A stretch of 64,000 nucleotides of DNA. It comes from Streptomyces goshikiensis. GTDB taxonomy: Bacteria > Actinomycetota > Actinomycetes > Streptomycetales > Streptomycetaceae. Below the pieces are notes generated by a model that ran no database searches, had not been told where the DNA came from, and was given only the letters and a program-made list of their open reading frames with translations. Each line of letters opens with the position of its first letter. Position 1 is the stretch's first letter. The position numbers and the translations under genes are program-made. This document shows, piece after piece, positions 15,858 to 24,263 of this stretch. The DNA lies in the NCBI RefSeq assembly GCF_014650555.1, contig NZ_BMVE01000002.1, positions 682,001-746,000 on the forward strand, read 5' to 3'.

Positions 15858-17594
15858 ATGTCCGGACTCCGCACCCCCCGCCACTTCCCGTCGAGGCACG
15901 CCGCCACAGGCCCCGGCCGGCAGATACGCCCCCAACTGGTCCGCGCCGCCGTACTGCCCACGCTCGCCGCCGGGCTCAGCGGCACCGCCGCCGTGATCTT
16001 CACCCTCCAGCTCGGCGGCGGCGCGGGGGACCGGGACGCCCGGCTGTGGCCCGTCCTCACCGGCTGCGCCCTGCTCGTCCTCGGCGCGCTCGTCGCGGCC
16101 CTGCTCGGCGCCCAGCGCGCCGCCAAGGCCGTCCGCGACCGCTGCGAGGCGCTGCGCCGCTCCAGCGCGCGCGGGCGCCAGGAGCTGCGGACGGCCGCCG
16201 AGCGGCTGGGGCGCGGGGAGAGCGTGGCCCGCCCGCTCCGGACCGCCCCGAACCCGCCCGGGCCGGTCGGCGACCCCTCGGCGGTCGACGAGTTCTGGCT
16301 GCTCGCCCAGGAGCTGCGCGGCGCCCGCGAACAGGCGCACACCACCCTCGTCCGGCTCGCGGCGCCGCCCGCGCCCTCCGACAGCGACCGCAAGGTCGAG
16401 GTGTTCGTCAACCTCGCCCGACGCCTTCAGTCCCTCGTGCACCGCGAGATCTCGCTGCTCGACGACCTGGAGGACGTCGTCGAGGACCCGGATCTGCTCA
16501 AGGAGCTCTTCCACGTCGATCACCTCGCCACCCGGATCCGCCGTCACGCCGAGAACCTCGCCGTGCTCGGCGGAGCCGCCTCCCGGCGCCAGTGGACCAG
16601 GCCCATCGACCTCAGCGAGGTGCTCCGCTCCTCGGTCGCGGAGGTCGAGCAGTACACGCGGGTCAAGGTGGTGCCCCCGGCGGGCGGCACCGTCCGCGGT
16701 CACGCCGTCGCCGACGTGGTGCACCTGGTGGCCGAACTCGTCGAAAACGCCACGGTGTTCTCCGCCCCCGACACCGATGTCGTGGTGCGCGCCGAGCGGG
16801 TCACCGCCGGGATCGCGGTCGAGGTGGAGGACCGGGGGCTCGGCATGCCCCCCGAGGAACAGCACCGGATGAACGCTCTGCTCGGCGACCCCGACCAGTG
16901 CGACGTGCGCCGGCTGCTGGCCGACGGGCGGATCGGCCTCTTCGTCGTCTCGGCGCTGGCCCGGCGGCACGGGATCGCCGTCGAGCTCAAGTCCAACATC
17001 TACGGCGGGGTGCTCGCCGTACTGGTGCTCCCGCAGGACCTGCTGGGCGCGGAGGCGCCGGGCGCCTCCGACGCGCTGGGGGGTTCGCGCACGACCTCCC
17101 TGGCCGACGGCGAGGCGGAGGCGGGGCCGCCGCTGGAGCCGGTACGGGTGACACCGCCACGGCCGGAGCCCGCCGGGCCGGCGTACCCGCCGGGCGGCGG
17201 CCCGGGGGTACCGGCCTGGGCGCGGTCCGTGCCGCGCCCGGGGGCCCTTGCCGACGGCCTCGGGGACACCACCCCCGGTCCGGACCCCGGCGCCACCACC
17301 GTGACGCGCGCGGCCGTGCCCGAGTACGCGGCGGAGTACGCGCCCGAGTACGTGCCCGAGTACGCGGCGGAGTACGACTACGCGTCCGAGCACCCGCGCG
17401 TACCGGCCTCCCGCACGGAGAGCGACCGCCCGCCGCTGCCCAGGCGGCGGGCCCAGGAGCACCTCGCGCCACAGCTGCGCGAGGCCCCCGCCCCGCCCCG
17501 GCCGGCGGAAGCCGAGCCGCCCGTGCACGACCCCGGCCTCATGGCCGCCTTCCGGCGGGGCTTCGGCCTCGCCCAGCCGGAGAAGCAGCCATGA
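15858..17594 (+). CDS. cvnA: Conservon sensor-like histidine kinase CvnA
   Basis: Predicted 578-aa membrane protein heading a conservon. It has an N-terminal transmembrane segment pair at about residues 27-80, a coiled region, and a C-terminal GHKL ATPase with VAELVENATVFS (N box) and EDRGLGM (G1 box) at about residues 290-335. The phospho-acceptor region is poorly defined, as is usual for CvnA-type proteins, which may act as scaffold or nucleotide sensor for the small GTPase CvnD. The last 130 residues are Pro-rich and carry a run of EY-containing units (AEYAPEYVPEYAAEY, about 485-510). The stop lies just before cvnB. Confidence 0.9.
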   Translation: MSGLRTPRHFPSRHAATGPGRQIRPQLVRAAVLPTLAAGLSGTAAVIFTLQLGGGAGDRDARLWPVLTGCALLVLGALVAALLGAQRAAKAVRDRCEALRRSSARGRQELRTAAERLGRGESVARPLRTAPNPPGPVGDPSAVDEFWLLAQELRGAREQAHTTLVRLAAPPAPSDSDRKVEVFVNLARRLQSLVHREISLLDDLEDVVEDPDLLKELFHVDHLATRIRRHAENLAVLGGAASRRQWTRPIDLSEVLRSSVAEVEQYTRVKVVPPAGGTVRGHAVADVVHLVAELVENATVFSAPDTDVVVRAERVTAGIAVEVEDRGLGMPPEEQHRMNALLGDPDQCDVRRLLADGRIGLFVVSALARRHGIAVELKSNIYGGVLAVLVLPQDLLGAEAPGASDALGGSRTTSLADGEAEAGPPLEPVRVTPPRPEPAGPAYPPGGGPGVPAWARSVPRPGALADGLGDTTPGPDPGATTVTRAAVPEYAAEYAPEYVPEYAAEYDYASEHPRVPASRTESDRPPLPRRRAQEHLAPQLREAPAPPRPAEAEPPVHDPGLMAAFRRGFGLAQPEKQP

Positions 17595-17641
17595 CCCCGG
17601 GCAGGACACCGACCCCTCACCTCGGCAAGGAGCGCATCCCC

Positions 17642-18097
17642 ATGGGCGGCGAAGCGGCGACCACCACCACCCGGCTCTCGGATCTCGACTGGCTGCTCAG
17701 CGGCCTGGTCCAACGGGTGCCGCACGCGCGCAGCGCCGTGCTGCTCACCGCCGACGGCCTCGCCACCTGCGTGCACGGTCTGGATCCCGACAGCGCGGAC
17801 CACCTCGCGGCCCTCGCCTCCGGGCTCTACTCGCTGGGCCGGAGCGCCGGAACCCGGTTCGGCGACGGCTCGGAGGTCCGGCAGGTCGTCGTCGAACTCG
17901 ACACGACGCTCGTGTTCGTGTCGGCCGCCGGATCCGGCACCTGTCTGGCGGTCCTCGCCGACCGGGAGGCGGACGCGGGCGTCCTCGGTTACGAGATGGC
18001 GATGCTGGTCAAGAGCGTACGGCCGTACCTGACGGCCCCGCCGCGCCGGCCCGCCGTGGCCGGTGCTGCCGTCGCCGACGCCGGCACCGGGCGATGA
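17642..18097 (+). CDS. cvnB: Roadblock/LC7 protein CvnB
   Basis: Predicted 151-aa Roadblock/LC7-domain protein, the likely regulator of the partner GTPase CvnD, by analogy with MglB. The core at about residues 12-125 (LSGLVQRVPHARSAVLLTADGL through VKSVRPYL) matches the family. I choose the ATG with AAGGAG nine bases upstream. An alternative ATG at 17591 overlaps the cvnA stop (ATGA) and would add 17 residues. Its stop overlaps cvnC (ATGA). Confidence 0.9.
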   Translation: MGGEAATTTTRLSDLDWLLSGLVQRVPHARSAVLLTADGLATCVHGLDPDSADHLAALASGLYSLGRSAGTRFGDGSEVRQVVVELDTTLVFVSAAGSGTCLAVLADREADAGVLGYEMAMLVKSVRPYLTAPPRRPAVAGAAVADAGTGR

Positions 18098-18525
18098 GGG
18101 CCCGGGCGGCGGCGGGGGCGCGCGGATCCGGGGCGACGGGGCGGGACACGCCGTGGCTGGACGGCACGGCGGGCCGCGTCATGCGCCCGTACACGGCGAG
18201 CGGCGGGCGGACGCGGCCGGCGATCGCCCTCGACCTGCTCTCCCTGGTGTCGGCGACGGGCGTGCGCCCGAGCACACCGCTCGGCGCGGAACACATCCTC
18301 GCGCTCCGGCTGTGCGCCGGCGCACCGGCGGTCACCGTCGCCGAGGTGGCCGGGCAGCTGAGGCTCCCGGCGGGGGTGGTGAAGGTACTGCTCTCCGACC
18401 TGATGGAACACGGGGCCGTCATGGCCCAGGCGCCGCGGTTCCCGGGCGGCGAGACGGGCTCCTTCGCCGCCGATGACCAGACCCTGCTGCGGGCGGTGCT
18501 CGATGGTCTGCGCAAGCGGCTGTGA
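18094..18525 (+). CDS. cvnC: DUF742 protein CvnC
   Basis: Predicted 143-aa DUF742 protein. It has the family pattern RPYTASGGRTRPA at about residues 31-43 and a winged-helix-like second half (AEHILALRLCAGAPAVTVAEVAGQLRLP). Its biochemical role is not known; it always travels with CvnB and CvnD. The first 25 residues are Ala/Gly/Arg-rich and may be untranslated if a later start is used. It overlaps both neighbours: cvnB by four bases and cvnD by about 23. Confidence 0.88.
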   Translation: MRARAAAGARGSGATGRDTPWLDGTAGRVMRPYTASGGRTRPAIALDLLSLVSATGVRPSTPLGAEHILALRLCAGAPAVTVAEVAGQLRLPAGVVKVLLSDLMEHGAVMAQAPRFPGGETGSFAADDQTLLRAVLDGLRKRL

Positions 18526-19123
18526 CAGCCGGCCCGCAACCCTGCCCGCGACCTTGAAGATCCTGGTCGCGGGCGGGTTCGGGGCGGGCAAGACGACCTT
18601 CGTGGGCGCGGTCAGCGAGATCGATCCGCTGTGCACGGAAGAGCTCCTCAGCGGCCTGAGCGAGGGCGCCGACCCGGTCGACGGGGTGGAGACGAAGAAG
18701 ACGACGACGGTGGCGCTGGACTTCGGCCGGATCACCCTCGACGAGCGGCACGTCCTCTACCTCTTCGGCACGCCCGGGCAGGAGCGCTTCTGGTTCCTGT
18801 GGGAGGAGCTGTGCGCCGGCGCGCTAGGGGCGGTCGTGCTCGCCGACACGCGCCGCCTCGCCGACTGCTTCCCGGCCGTCGACTTCTTCGAGCGGCGCGG
18901 GATCGGCTTCGTCGTCGCCGTCAACGAGTTCGACGGCGCGCACCGCTACACGGCCGAGGAGGTGCGCGCGGCGGTGGGGCTGGGCCCGCGGGTGCCGGTC
19001 GTACGGTGCGACGCGCGGCTGACGAGTTCCGGTACGGGGGCGCTGGCCGCCCTCGTCCACCACCTGCTGACCACGAGGTCGGCGCACCCAGCGAAGACAT
19101 CGGACCCGGGGGAACCGCCATGA
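18503..19123 (+). CDS. cvnD: Small Ras-like GTPase CvnD
   Basis: Predicted 206-aa Ras-superfamily GTP-binding protein of the conservon type (MglA-like). The P-loop is GGFGAGKTT, switch II region FGTPGQERFWFLW, and the base-specificity motif is NEFD in place of canonical NKxD, as is common in CvnD. It is a cytoplasmic switch thought to relay the CvnA signal. The ATG lies inside the end of cvnC in another frame; TTG at 18554, directly before the first beta strand, is an alternative. Its TGA overlaps the next ATG. Confidence 0.9.
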   Translation: MVCASGCDSRPATLPATLKILVAGGFGAGKTTFVGAVSEIDPLCTEELLSGLSEGADPVDGVETKKTTTVALDFGRITLDERHVLYLFGTPGQERFWFLWEELCAGALGAVVLADTRRLADCFPAVDFFERRGIGFVVAVNEFDGAHRYTAEEVRAAVGLGPRVPVVRCDARLTSSGTGALAALVHHLLTTRSAHPAKTSDPGEPP

Positions 19124-19665
19124 CGTACTACGAATCGACCGGACACCTGCTGCTCACCCCCGTGGACCGGGAAGCGCCCGCGCGCGTCGTGCGGCTGCGC
19201 GAACTGGGCCTGGGACAGCGGCCGGACCCGGAACTCGACCTGTTCGCCCGGCGGGCCGCGCAGACGCTGGCCGCCCCGTACGCGGGGGTCAACTTCATCG
19301 GCGAGGAGCGGCAGTTCTTCGCCGGGCTCCACCACGGCCCGGACGCCCCGGCGAGCGGCTACCCCGCCCGGACGCTGCCCCGGGACCACGGGTACTGCCC
19401 GCACGTGGTGGTACGGCGGCGGGCGCTGGTGCTGGAGGACGTACGGGACTTCGCGCGCTTCGCGGGCAACGCGGTGGTCGACGAGAGCGGGGTGCGGTCC
19501 TACCTCGGGGCGCCCCTGACGGACCGGCGGGGGATCGTGCTGGGAACCGTGTGCGTGGTGGACGGAGTGCCGAGGAAATGGGGGACGCAGGGGCTGGCGA
19601 CGGCGAAGGAGCTGGCCGCGGAGCTGGTGGCGTTGCTCCACGAGCGGGAGGACCGGCAGGGCTGA
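19120..19665 (+). CDS. GAF domain protein of the conservon operon
   Basis: Predicted 181-aa protein that is essentially one GAF sensory domain (about residues 30-175). Recognisable segments are AGVNFIGEERQFFAG, the HGYCPHVV ligand-pocket stretch, and SYLGAPLTDRRGIVLGTVCVVD. No output domain is attached, so it may signal through the conservon proteins encoded with it (four-base overlap with cvnD). The ligand is unknown; cysteine and histidine in the pocket could allow a redox or heme role, but this is speculation. Confidence 0.88.
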   Translation: MTYYESTGHLLLTPVDREAPARVVRLRELGLGQRPDPELDLFARRAAQTLAAPYAGVNFIGEERQFFAGLHHGPDAPASGYPARTLPRDHGYCPHVVVRRRALVLEDVRDFARFAGNAVVDESGVRSYLGAPLTDRRGIVLGTVCVVDGVPRKWGTQGLATAKELAAELVALLHEREDRQG

Positions 19666-19746
19666 GGCGCCTTCCGGGGCCGTTGTCAGTGCGGGGGGCT
19701 ACCGTCGCGGACGAGGGTTACCGGTGGCTGGAGAGGAGTCGCGGGG

Positions 19747-20106
19747 ATGGCCACGACAGCGCAGGACGTGCGGACGATCGCGCTCTCGCTCCCGGACGGC
19801 AGCGAGAAGCTCGCCTGGGGCAGGCCGACGTTCCGGGTGGGCGGGAAGATCTTCGCCGCGCTCGGGGACGACGACACCACCATCGGCGTGAAGTGCCCCA
19901 AGGAGGACCGCGCGGAGCTGATCGCGGCGGAGCCGGAGAAGTTCTTCGTGCGGGAGGGGCACGACGACAACTACGCCTGGATCAGGGTCCGCCTGGCGGC
20001 CGTGGCGGACGCGGGGGAGCTTCGCTCGATCCTGACGGACTCCTGGCTCCAGGCGGCCCCGAAGCGGCTGGCCGCCGCCCACCCCGAGCTGGTGGCCGGC
20101 GACTGA
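19747..20106 (+). CDS. MmcQ/YjbR family protein
   Basis: Predicted 119-aa protein of the YjbR/CyaY-like fold. The typical start VRTIALSLPDGSEKLAWGRPTFRV and the late GHDDNYAWIRVRL motif are present. Members are often labelled DNA-binding, but the biological role is unproven. It is monocistronic, with GGAGAGG upstream of the ATG at moderate spacing. Confidence 0.88.
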   Translation: MATTAQDVRTIALSLPDGSEKLAWGRPTFRVGGKIFAALGDDDTTIGVKCPKEDRAELIAAEPEKFFVREGHDDNYAWIRVRLAAVADAGELRSILTDSWLQAAPKRLAAAHPELVAGD

Positions 20107-20146
20107 GCGCGGGCGCGGGGCCGGAGGCGGCCGGGAGCGGGTGCGG

Positions 20147-21091
20147 TCACCCCAGGAACGCGGCGATCCGCCGGCGCAGCGAGCCGGCGTCCAGGCCGTG
20201 CGCCGCGGTGTGCTCGTCGACCGTGCCGTAGCGGCGCAGCTCGGCGCGGCCGACTCCCAGGCCCAGGACCCGGTGGGGCACCTGCCGGAGGGCGTCGTTC
20301 GCGGCGGCCGTGGAGGTCCCGGCGAGGTACGGCTCCACGAGGACGACGTCGGCGCCGCCCCCCGTGCTCCGCCCGGCGGCCGCGCGCAGCGCCGCGTCGT
20401 CGAAGGGGCGCACGGTCGTGGCGTACAGCACGGTGAGGTCCATGCCCTCGGTCGCGGCGAGGACGTTGTCCAGCAGCGGCCCGACGGCGACCACGACGCC
20501 CGCCCCGCCCTCCCGTACGGTCTGGAACCGCAGGCCGTCCACGGGGCGCGGGGCTGCGTTCTCCTGGGCCGAGAGCCGGACGTACACCTTGTCGTCCCCG
20601 GCCGCGTAGGCGTGCCGCAGCAGTGCCTCGGCCTCGTCGGGGTGGCCCGGTACGTGGACGGTCCAGCCGTCCAGGGTGTCCAGCAGGGCCACGTCGCCGG
20701 GGGCCATGTGGGTGTAGCCGCCGCTGGGCCAGTCGTAGCTGGCGCTCGCGCTCACCAGGACCCCACCCGTGCCCTGGTGCCCGAAGTCCAGCTTGACCTG
20801 CTCGAACGGCCGCTCCACGAGGAAGCTGGCGAAGGTGTGGACCACCGGCCGCAGCCCCGTCAGGGCGAGCCCGCCGCCGACTCCGATCAGCAGCTGTTCC
20901 CTGATCCCGACGTTGATCACCCGGTCCGGGTGGACCTCCTGGGCGGGCCGGAACGCGTCCATGGTGACCTCGGCGAGGACCAGCGCCAGCCGGGGGTCCT
21001 CGTCGAGCAGCCGCGAGGTCACCGAGACGAACCGCTCCCGCATGGTGTCGGCGGTGGTCTGGGCCGCCTCGACGGCCTTGGTGGTGTTCAT
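20147..21091 (-). CDS. Transketolase-like C-terminal subunit
   Basis: Predicted 314-aa protein holding the pyrimidine-binding and C-terminal domains of a split transketolase. It shows INVGIREQLLIGVGGGLALTG with the catalytic Glu near residue 74, and SASYDWPSGGYTHMAPGDVALL in the Pyr domain. With its partner it should form a thiamine-diphosphate enzyme transferring two-carbon units; the physiological sugar substrates are not certain, and such split pairs often lie in special-metabolism loci. It starts 14 bases after the N-terminal subunit gene, with AAGGGACG as ribosome site. Confidence 0.85.
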   Translation of the reverse strand: MNTTKAVEAAQTTADTMRERFVSVTSRLLDEDPRLALVLAEVTMDAFRPAQEVHPDRVINVGIREQLLIGVGGGLALTGLRPVVHTFASFLVERPFEQVKLDFGHQGTGGVLVSASASYDWPSGGYTHMAPGDVALLDTLDGWTVHVPGHPDEAEALLRHAYAAGDDKVYVRLSAQENAAPRPVDGLRFQTVREGGAGVVVAVGPLLDNVLAATEGMDLTVLYATTVRPFDDAALRAAAGRSTGGGADVVLVEPYLAGTSTAAANDALRQVPHRVLGLGVGRAELRRYGTVDEHTAAHGLDAGSLRRRIAAFLG

Positions 21092-21105
21092 GATCGGTCG
21101 TCCCT

Positions 21106-21807
21106 TCAGCGCTTCTTCTCGACATGGGCGACCACGGCGTGCGGCCGGCCCGGATGCGGTGTGGTGAACGCGGCGTACAGCGCCTCGTGGTCCCGGCCGT
21201 CCACGGTGACGGCCGACCAGCCGGCCGCCTCGAACCGGGAGGCGATCCCGCCCCGCCAGCCGTGGGTGGCGGAGTCGTTGTCGATCACCACGGTGTGCAG
21301 CCGCTCCAGCCCGGCGGAACCGGCGTAGGCGATCGCCTCGTGGTTGCTGCCCTCGTCCAGCTCGGCGTCCCCGATCAGCACCCACACGGCGGGATCGTCC
21401 AGCCCCTGGGCGCGCAGCCCGAGCGCGCTGCCGACGGCGAGGGGCAGACCGTGCCCGAGGGAGCCGCTGCCGATCTCCACGCCGGGGATCAGGGTGCGGT
21501 CGGGGTGGTGCCCGAGCGGCGAGCCGTACGCGGCGAAGTCGCTCAGCCAGTCGACGGGGAAGAAGCCCTTCGCGGCGAGCACGGCGTAGTACGCCATCGG
21601 CCCGTGCCCCTTGGAGAGCAGGAAGCGGTCCCGCCCGGGAGCCCCGGCGGTCCCCGGACCCACCCGCAACACCCGGTCGTACAGCACCCACAGCACGTCG
21701 AGCGTGGAGGCGGCGGCGGGCGCGTGCTTCTCGGCCCCGTTCATGAGCCCCACGAGGGCGCCCAGATCCTGGTGGCGGACCTCGGGGTCCGCGGCTGTCT
21801 GCGTCAT
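21106..21807 (-). CDS. Transketolase-like N-terminal subunit
   Basis: Predicted 233-aa thiamine-diphosphate-binding subunit of the split transketolase. The cofactor motif GDAELDEGSNHEA is at about residues 132-144, and RFLLSKGHGPMAYYAVLA with GSGSLGHGLPLAVGSALG are hallmark transketolase segments. I start it at the ATG giving MTQTAADPEV rather than 21 nt earlier: a promoter with 19-bp spacing ends so that the predicted +1 is the A of this ATG, i.e. a leaderless transcript. It is co-transcribed with the C-terminal subunit. A SoxR/MerR-type dyad sits in the promoter, suggesting redox or drug-responsive activation. Confidence 0.86.
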   Translation of the reverse strand: MTQTAADPEVRHQDLGALVGLMNGAEKHAPAAASTLDVLWVLYDRVLRVGPGTAGAPGRDRFLLSKGHGPMAYYAVLAAKGFFPVDWLSDFAAYGSPLGHHPDRTLIPGVEIGSGSLGHGLPLAVGSALGLRAQGLDDPAVWVLIGDAELDEGSNHEAIAYAGSAGLERLHTVVIDNDSATHGWRGGIASRFEAAGWSAVTVDGRDHEALYAAFTTPHPGRPHAVVAHVEKKR

Positions 21808-21813
21808 GGGCCC

Positions 21814-21844
21814 AGCCTGTGACCTCAAGCAAGCTTGAGGTCAA
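21814..21844 (-). promoter_or_regulatory. MerR/SoxR-type promoter of the transketolase pair
   Basis: On the minus strand, TTGACC (21839-21844) and CAGGCT (21814-21819) are separated by 19 bp, the over-long spacing used by MerR-family activators. The spacer region holds the dyad CCTCAAG-CAAG-CTTGAGG (21823-21840), which matches the classic SoxR box. The start codon begins seven bases after the -10. Confidence 0.7.
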
Positions 21845-21954
21845 GTCGGGCCGGTGGAGACCGCCGTCGCGAAAGGTGCGCGCGACCACCCGGTGAAGTG
21901 CGGTATTGTTCTCCTGCGCGTTCAACCAAGGGGAAACCCCAGGTCAGCGGGCAT

Positions 21955-22028
<74 letters not shown>

Positions 22029-22048
22029 CTGTGCTTTGAGCACGTCGG

Positions 22049-22083
22049 AGGCCGTTCTCTCATCCGTGAGAGAGCGGCCTTTT
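22049..22083 (+). terminator. Terminator after tRNA-Pro
   Basis: AGGCCGTTCTCTCA pairs with TGAGAGAGCGGCCT (14 positions, one G-U) around a TCCG loop and is followed by TTTT. A good intrinsic terminator. Confidence 0.9.
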
Positions 22084-22190
22084 CGTGCGTCCGGACCCGA
22101 TCGGGGTATCCGGGACCGGGGAGCCGACCCGCTCCGCTAACATGTTCGAGCTAACGGCGATCGTGTTGAAATATGTACATCGGCTGAAAA

Positions 22191-23552
22191 TTGATATCTG
22201 AGTCATCGCGAGTTCCTTCGCGAACGGGCGGCGGAGCCGCGTTCGCTGCGTGGCGTCAACCACGCGCCGCGCTGTGGGCTGCGGTGACCGTGGTGGCACT
22301 CGGGTTCCTCGTCGCGCTGGAGATCGCCGCGCGCCACTACGGCGAGCGCGGTCCGATCACCGACCAGGCACGCGAGGTGATCTTCGCCCCCAAGTCGGGA
22401 ACCGTGCTGTACGCCAGCATGGCCCTGATGCTGGTCGTGCTCAGCTGGCGGCAGCGGTTCATCGCGGTCGGCGCCGCGATCGGCATCGACCTCGTCTTCT
22501 GGCTGGTGCGGTGGGTCGTCGGCGCCGAGATGATGTTCGGCAACGGCGCCCTGCTGGTGACCCTGTCCTGCGCCGTCATCGCCCTCACGCGCCGTACCGG
22601 CAGCGAACGCGCCCTGCTGCTCAAGGGCGTCGCGCTGGCCCTGCTGCTGGTGACCGGACGCAAGACCGGCTACACCTGGCTGCTGATCACCTCGGAAACC
22701 CGCCCGATGGTGCTCGACCAGTACGTCGCGGCCGCCGATCACGCGCTCGGCAACCCGTCGTGGGTGGCGGGCCGGATCGTCGAGGCCACCGGCACGGTCG
22801 GAGCCCACGTCCTCGAATTCGTCTACATCCAGCTCGCGGTGGCCGCGGTCGCCGTCGCGCTCTACCAGCTGCGCAACGTCGCGTCCGAGCGCCGCTTCCC
22901 GCGCCACCACGTGGTGCGCACCTTCCTGGCCGTCGGCCTCCTCGGGCCGGGCATCTACATGATCTTCCCGGTCGTCGGGCCGATCTTCGCCTACGGCGCC
23001 GACGGCGGGAGCTGGGCGCTGGCCGACCTGTGGCCGAACGTCCCGCCGCCGGTCGACGTCCCGCAGCCGATGCCCTTCGACGGGTTCACCCCGCGCAACT
23101 GCATGCCCAGCCTGCACACGGCGTGGGCCACCACGATCTTCATCCACTCCCGCAAGGGCCCGCGGGCCCTGCGCTTCGCGGGCACGTTCTGGCTGATCGC
23201 CACCCTCGGCGCGACGCTGGGCTTCGGCTACCACTACGGCGCGGACATAGTCGCCGGCGTGGTCTTCACGCTCTCGATCGAGACGGCCCTGCGCTCGCAG
23301 GCCCGCGGCTGGGACCGCCGCGGCATCCTGCTGGCCGCCTACGGCGCCGTGGTCTTCGGCGCGCTCCTCTTCTCGTACCGCTTCCTGTCGACGGAGATGG
23401 CCGCGTACCCGTGGGTGTTCGGCCCGCTGGTCGTCCTGGCGCTGTGCTCGATGATCTACGGCTACGTACGCACCACCCGCCAGTGGGACCGCGAGCCCGC
23501 CCCGGTGCACCTCCCCGCACCCCGCCGCGAACCGCAGCCCGAACTCGTCTGA
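22191..23552 (+). CDS. PAP2-type integral membrane phosphatase/transferase
   Basis: Predicted 453-aa polytopic membrane protein with about 10 hydrophobic segments. The second half carries the PAP2 (inositol phosphorylceramide synthase-like) motifs CMPSLHTAWATTIF and GFGYHYGADIVAG, whose His and Asp residues form the lipid-phosphate active site. It probably acts on a polyprenyl or phospholipid head group at the outer face of the membrane. The TTG start gives a plausible N-terminus, but there is no clear ribosome site; a start a few codons later is possible. It is monocistronic, between the tRNA terminator and a convergent lysE. Confidence 0.8.
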   Translation: MISESSRVPSRTGGGAAFAAWRQPRAALWAAVTVVALGFLVALEIAARHYGERGPITDQAREVIFAPKSGTVLYASMALMLVVLSWRQRFIAVGAAIGIDLVFWLVRWVVGAEMMFGNGALLVTLSCAVIALTRRTGSERALLLKGVALALLLVTGRKTGYTWLLITSETRPMVLDQYVAAADHALGNPSWVAGRIVEATGTVGAHVLEFVYIQLAVAAVAVALYQLRNVASERRFPRHHVVRTFLAVGLLGPGIYMIFPVVGPIFAYGADGGSWALADLWPNVPPPVDVPQPMPFDGFTPRNCMPSLHTAWATTIFIHSRKGPRALRFAGTFWLIATLGATLGFGYHYGADIVAGVVFTLSIETALRSQARGWDRRGILLAAYGAVVFGALLFSYRFLSTEMAAYPWVFGPLVVLALCSMIYGYVRTTRQWDREPAPVHLPAPRREPQPELV

Positions 23553-23573
23553 TCCGCCGCCTCAGGTACGGGC

Positions 23574-24197
23574 TCAGGCGCGGACCAGGAGCATGCCGCC
23601 CATCGTGACCATGGTCGCGGCGACGAGGCCGTCCAGGACGCGCCAGGACGCGGGGCGGGCGAGCAGGCCGCTCAGCAGGCGGGCGCCGTAGCCGAGCGAC
23701 CCGAACCAGGCCAGGCTGGCCAGCGCCGCGCCGGCGCCGAAGGCCCAGCGCAGGTCGCCGCGGTCGGCGGCGAGGGAGCCGAGCAGCAGCACGGTGTCCA
23801 GGTACACGTGCGGGTTGAGCCAGGTCATCGCCAGGCAGGTCAGCACCGCGCGCCGGCCGGAGCCGGGGGAGGCGCCCCCGGGGGTGAGCGCGGCGCCGGG
23901 GACGGGACGCAGGACCCGCCGGGCCGCGAGCACCCCGTAACCGATCAGGAAGGTGCCGCCCGCGATGCCGACGACGGTCAGGGCGGCCGGCCACGCGGTG
24001 ACGACGGCGCCGACCCCCGCCACGCCGAGCACGATCAGCAGCGCGTCCGACAGGGCGCAGATGGCGACCACGGCGAGGACCGCGTGCCGGCGCGCGCCCT
24101 GCCGCAGGACGAACGCGTTCTGCGCGCCGATGGCGACGATGAGGGAGAGGCCGGTGCCGAAACCGGCGAGTGCCGCCGCGATGATGCCGTGTGTCAT
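23574..24197 (-). CDS. lysE: LysE/ArgO family amino-acid exporter
   Basis: Predicted 207-aa inner-membrane exporter with five to six transmembrane helices. The family signature GTGLSLIVAIGAQNAFVLRQG is at about residues 14-34, and the mid motif MTWLNPHVYLDTVLLLG is at about residues 124-140. It exports basic amino acids such as lysine or arginine. It is divergent from a LysG/ArgP-type regulator gene 66 bp away, the standard arrangement in which the regulator activates the exporter when lysine, arginine or histidine accumulates. Confidence 0.92.
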   Translation of the reverse strand: MTHGIIAAALAGFGTGLSLIVAIGAQNAFVLRQGARRHAVLAVVAICALSDALLIVLGVAGVGAVVTAWPAALTVVGIAGGTFLIGYGVLAARRVLRPVPGAALTPGGASPGSGRRAVLTCLAMTWLNPHVYLDTVLLLGSLAADRGDLRWAFGAGAALASLAWFGSLGYGARLLSGLLARPASWRVLDGLVAATMVTMGGMLLVRA

Positions 24198-24233
24198 GGG
24201 AACGACCGTAGGCAGCGGCGTGGCGACAGTACA

Positions 24234-24259
24234 GCTAAATATTTTTACGTAGCATTAGC
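24234..24259. promoter_or_regulatory. LysG/ArgP operator candidate
   Basis: GCTAA and TTAGC flank a 16-bp AT-rich core (contains AATATTTTTACGTAG) in the lysE-lysG divergent gap. This AT-rich pocket is striking against the local GC content and fits a LysR-type binding site with T-N11-A character. Confidence 0.5.
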
Positions 24260-24263
24260 GCTC

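Noticed and set aside
20147..21807. Considered as a 1-deoxyxylulose-5-phosphate synthase (dxs) replacing the one absent from the hopanoid operon
   Set aside because: The proteins are split N- and C-terminal transketolase subunits with transketolase-type motifs, on the other strand and 10 kb away; DXS is a single chain of about 640 residues.
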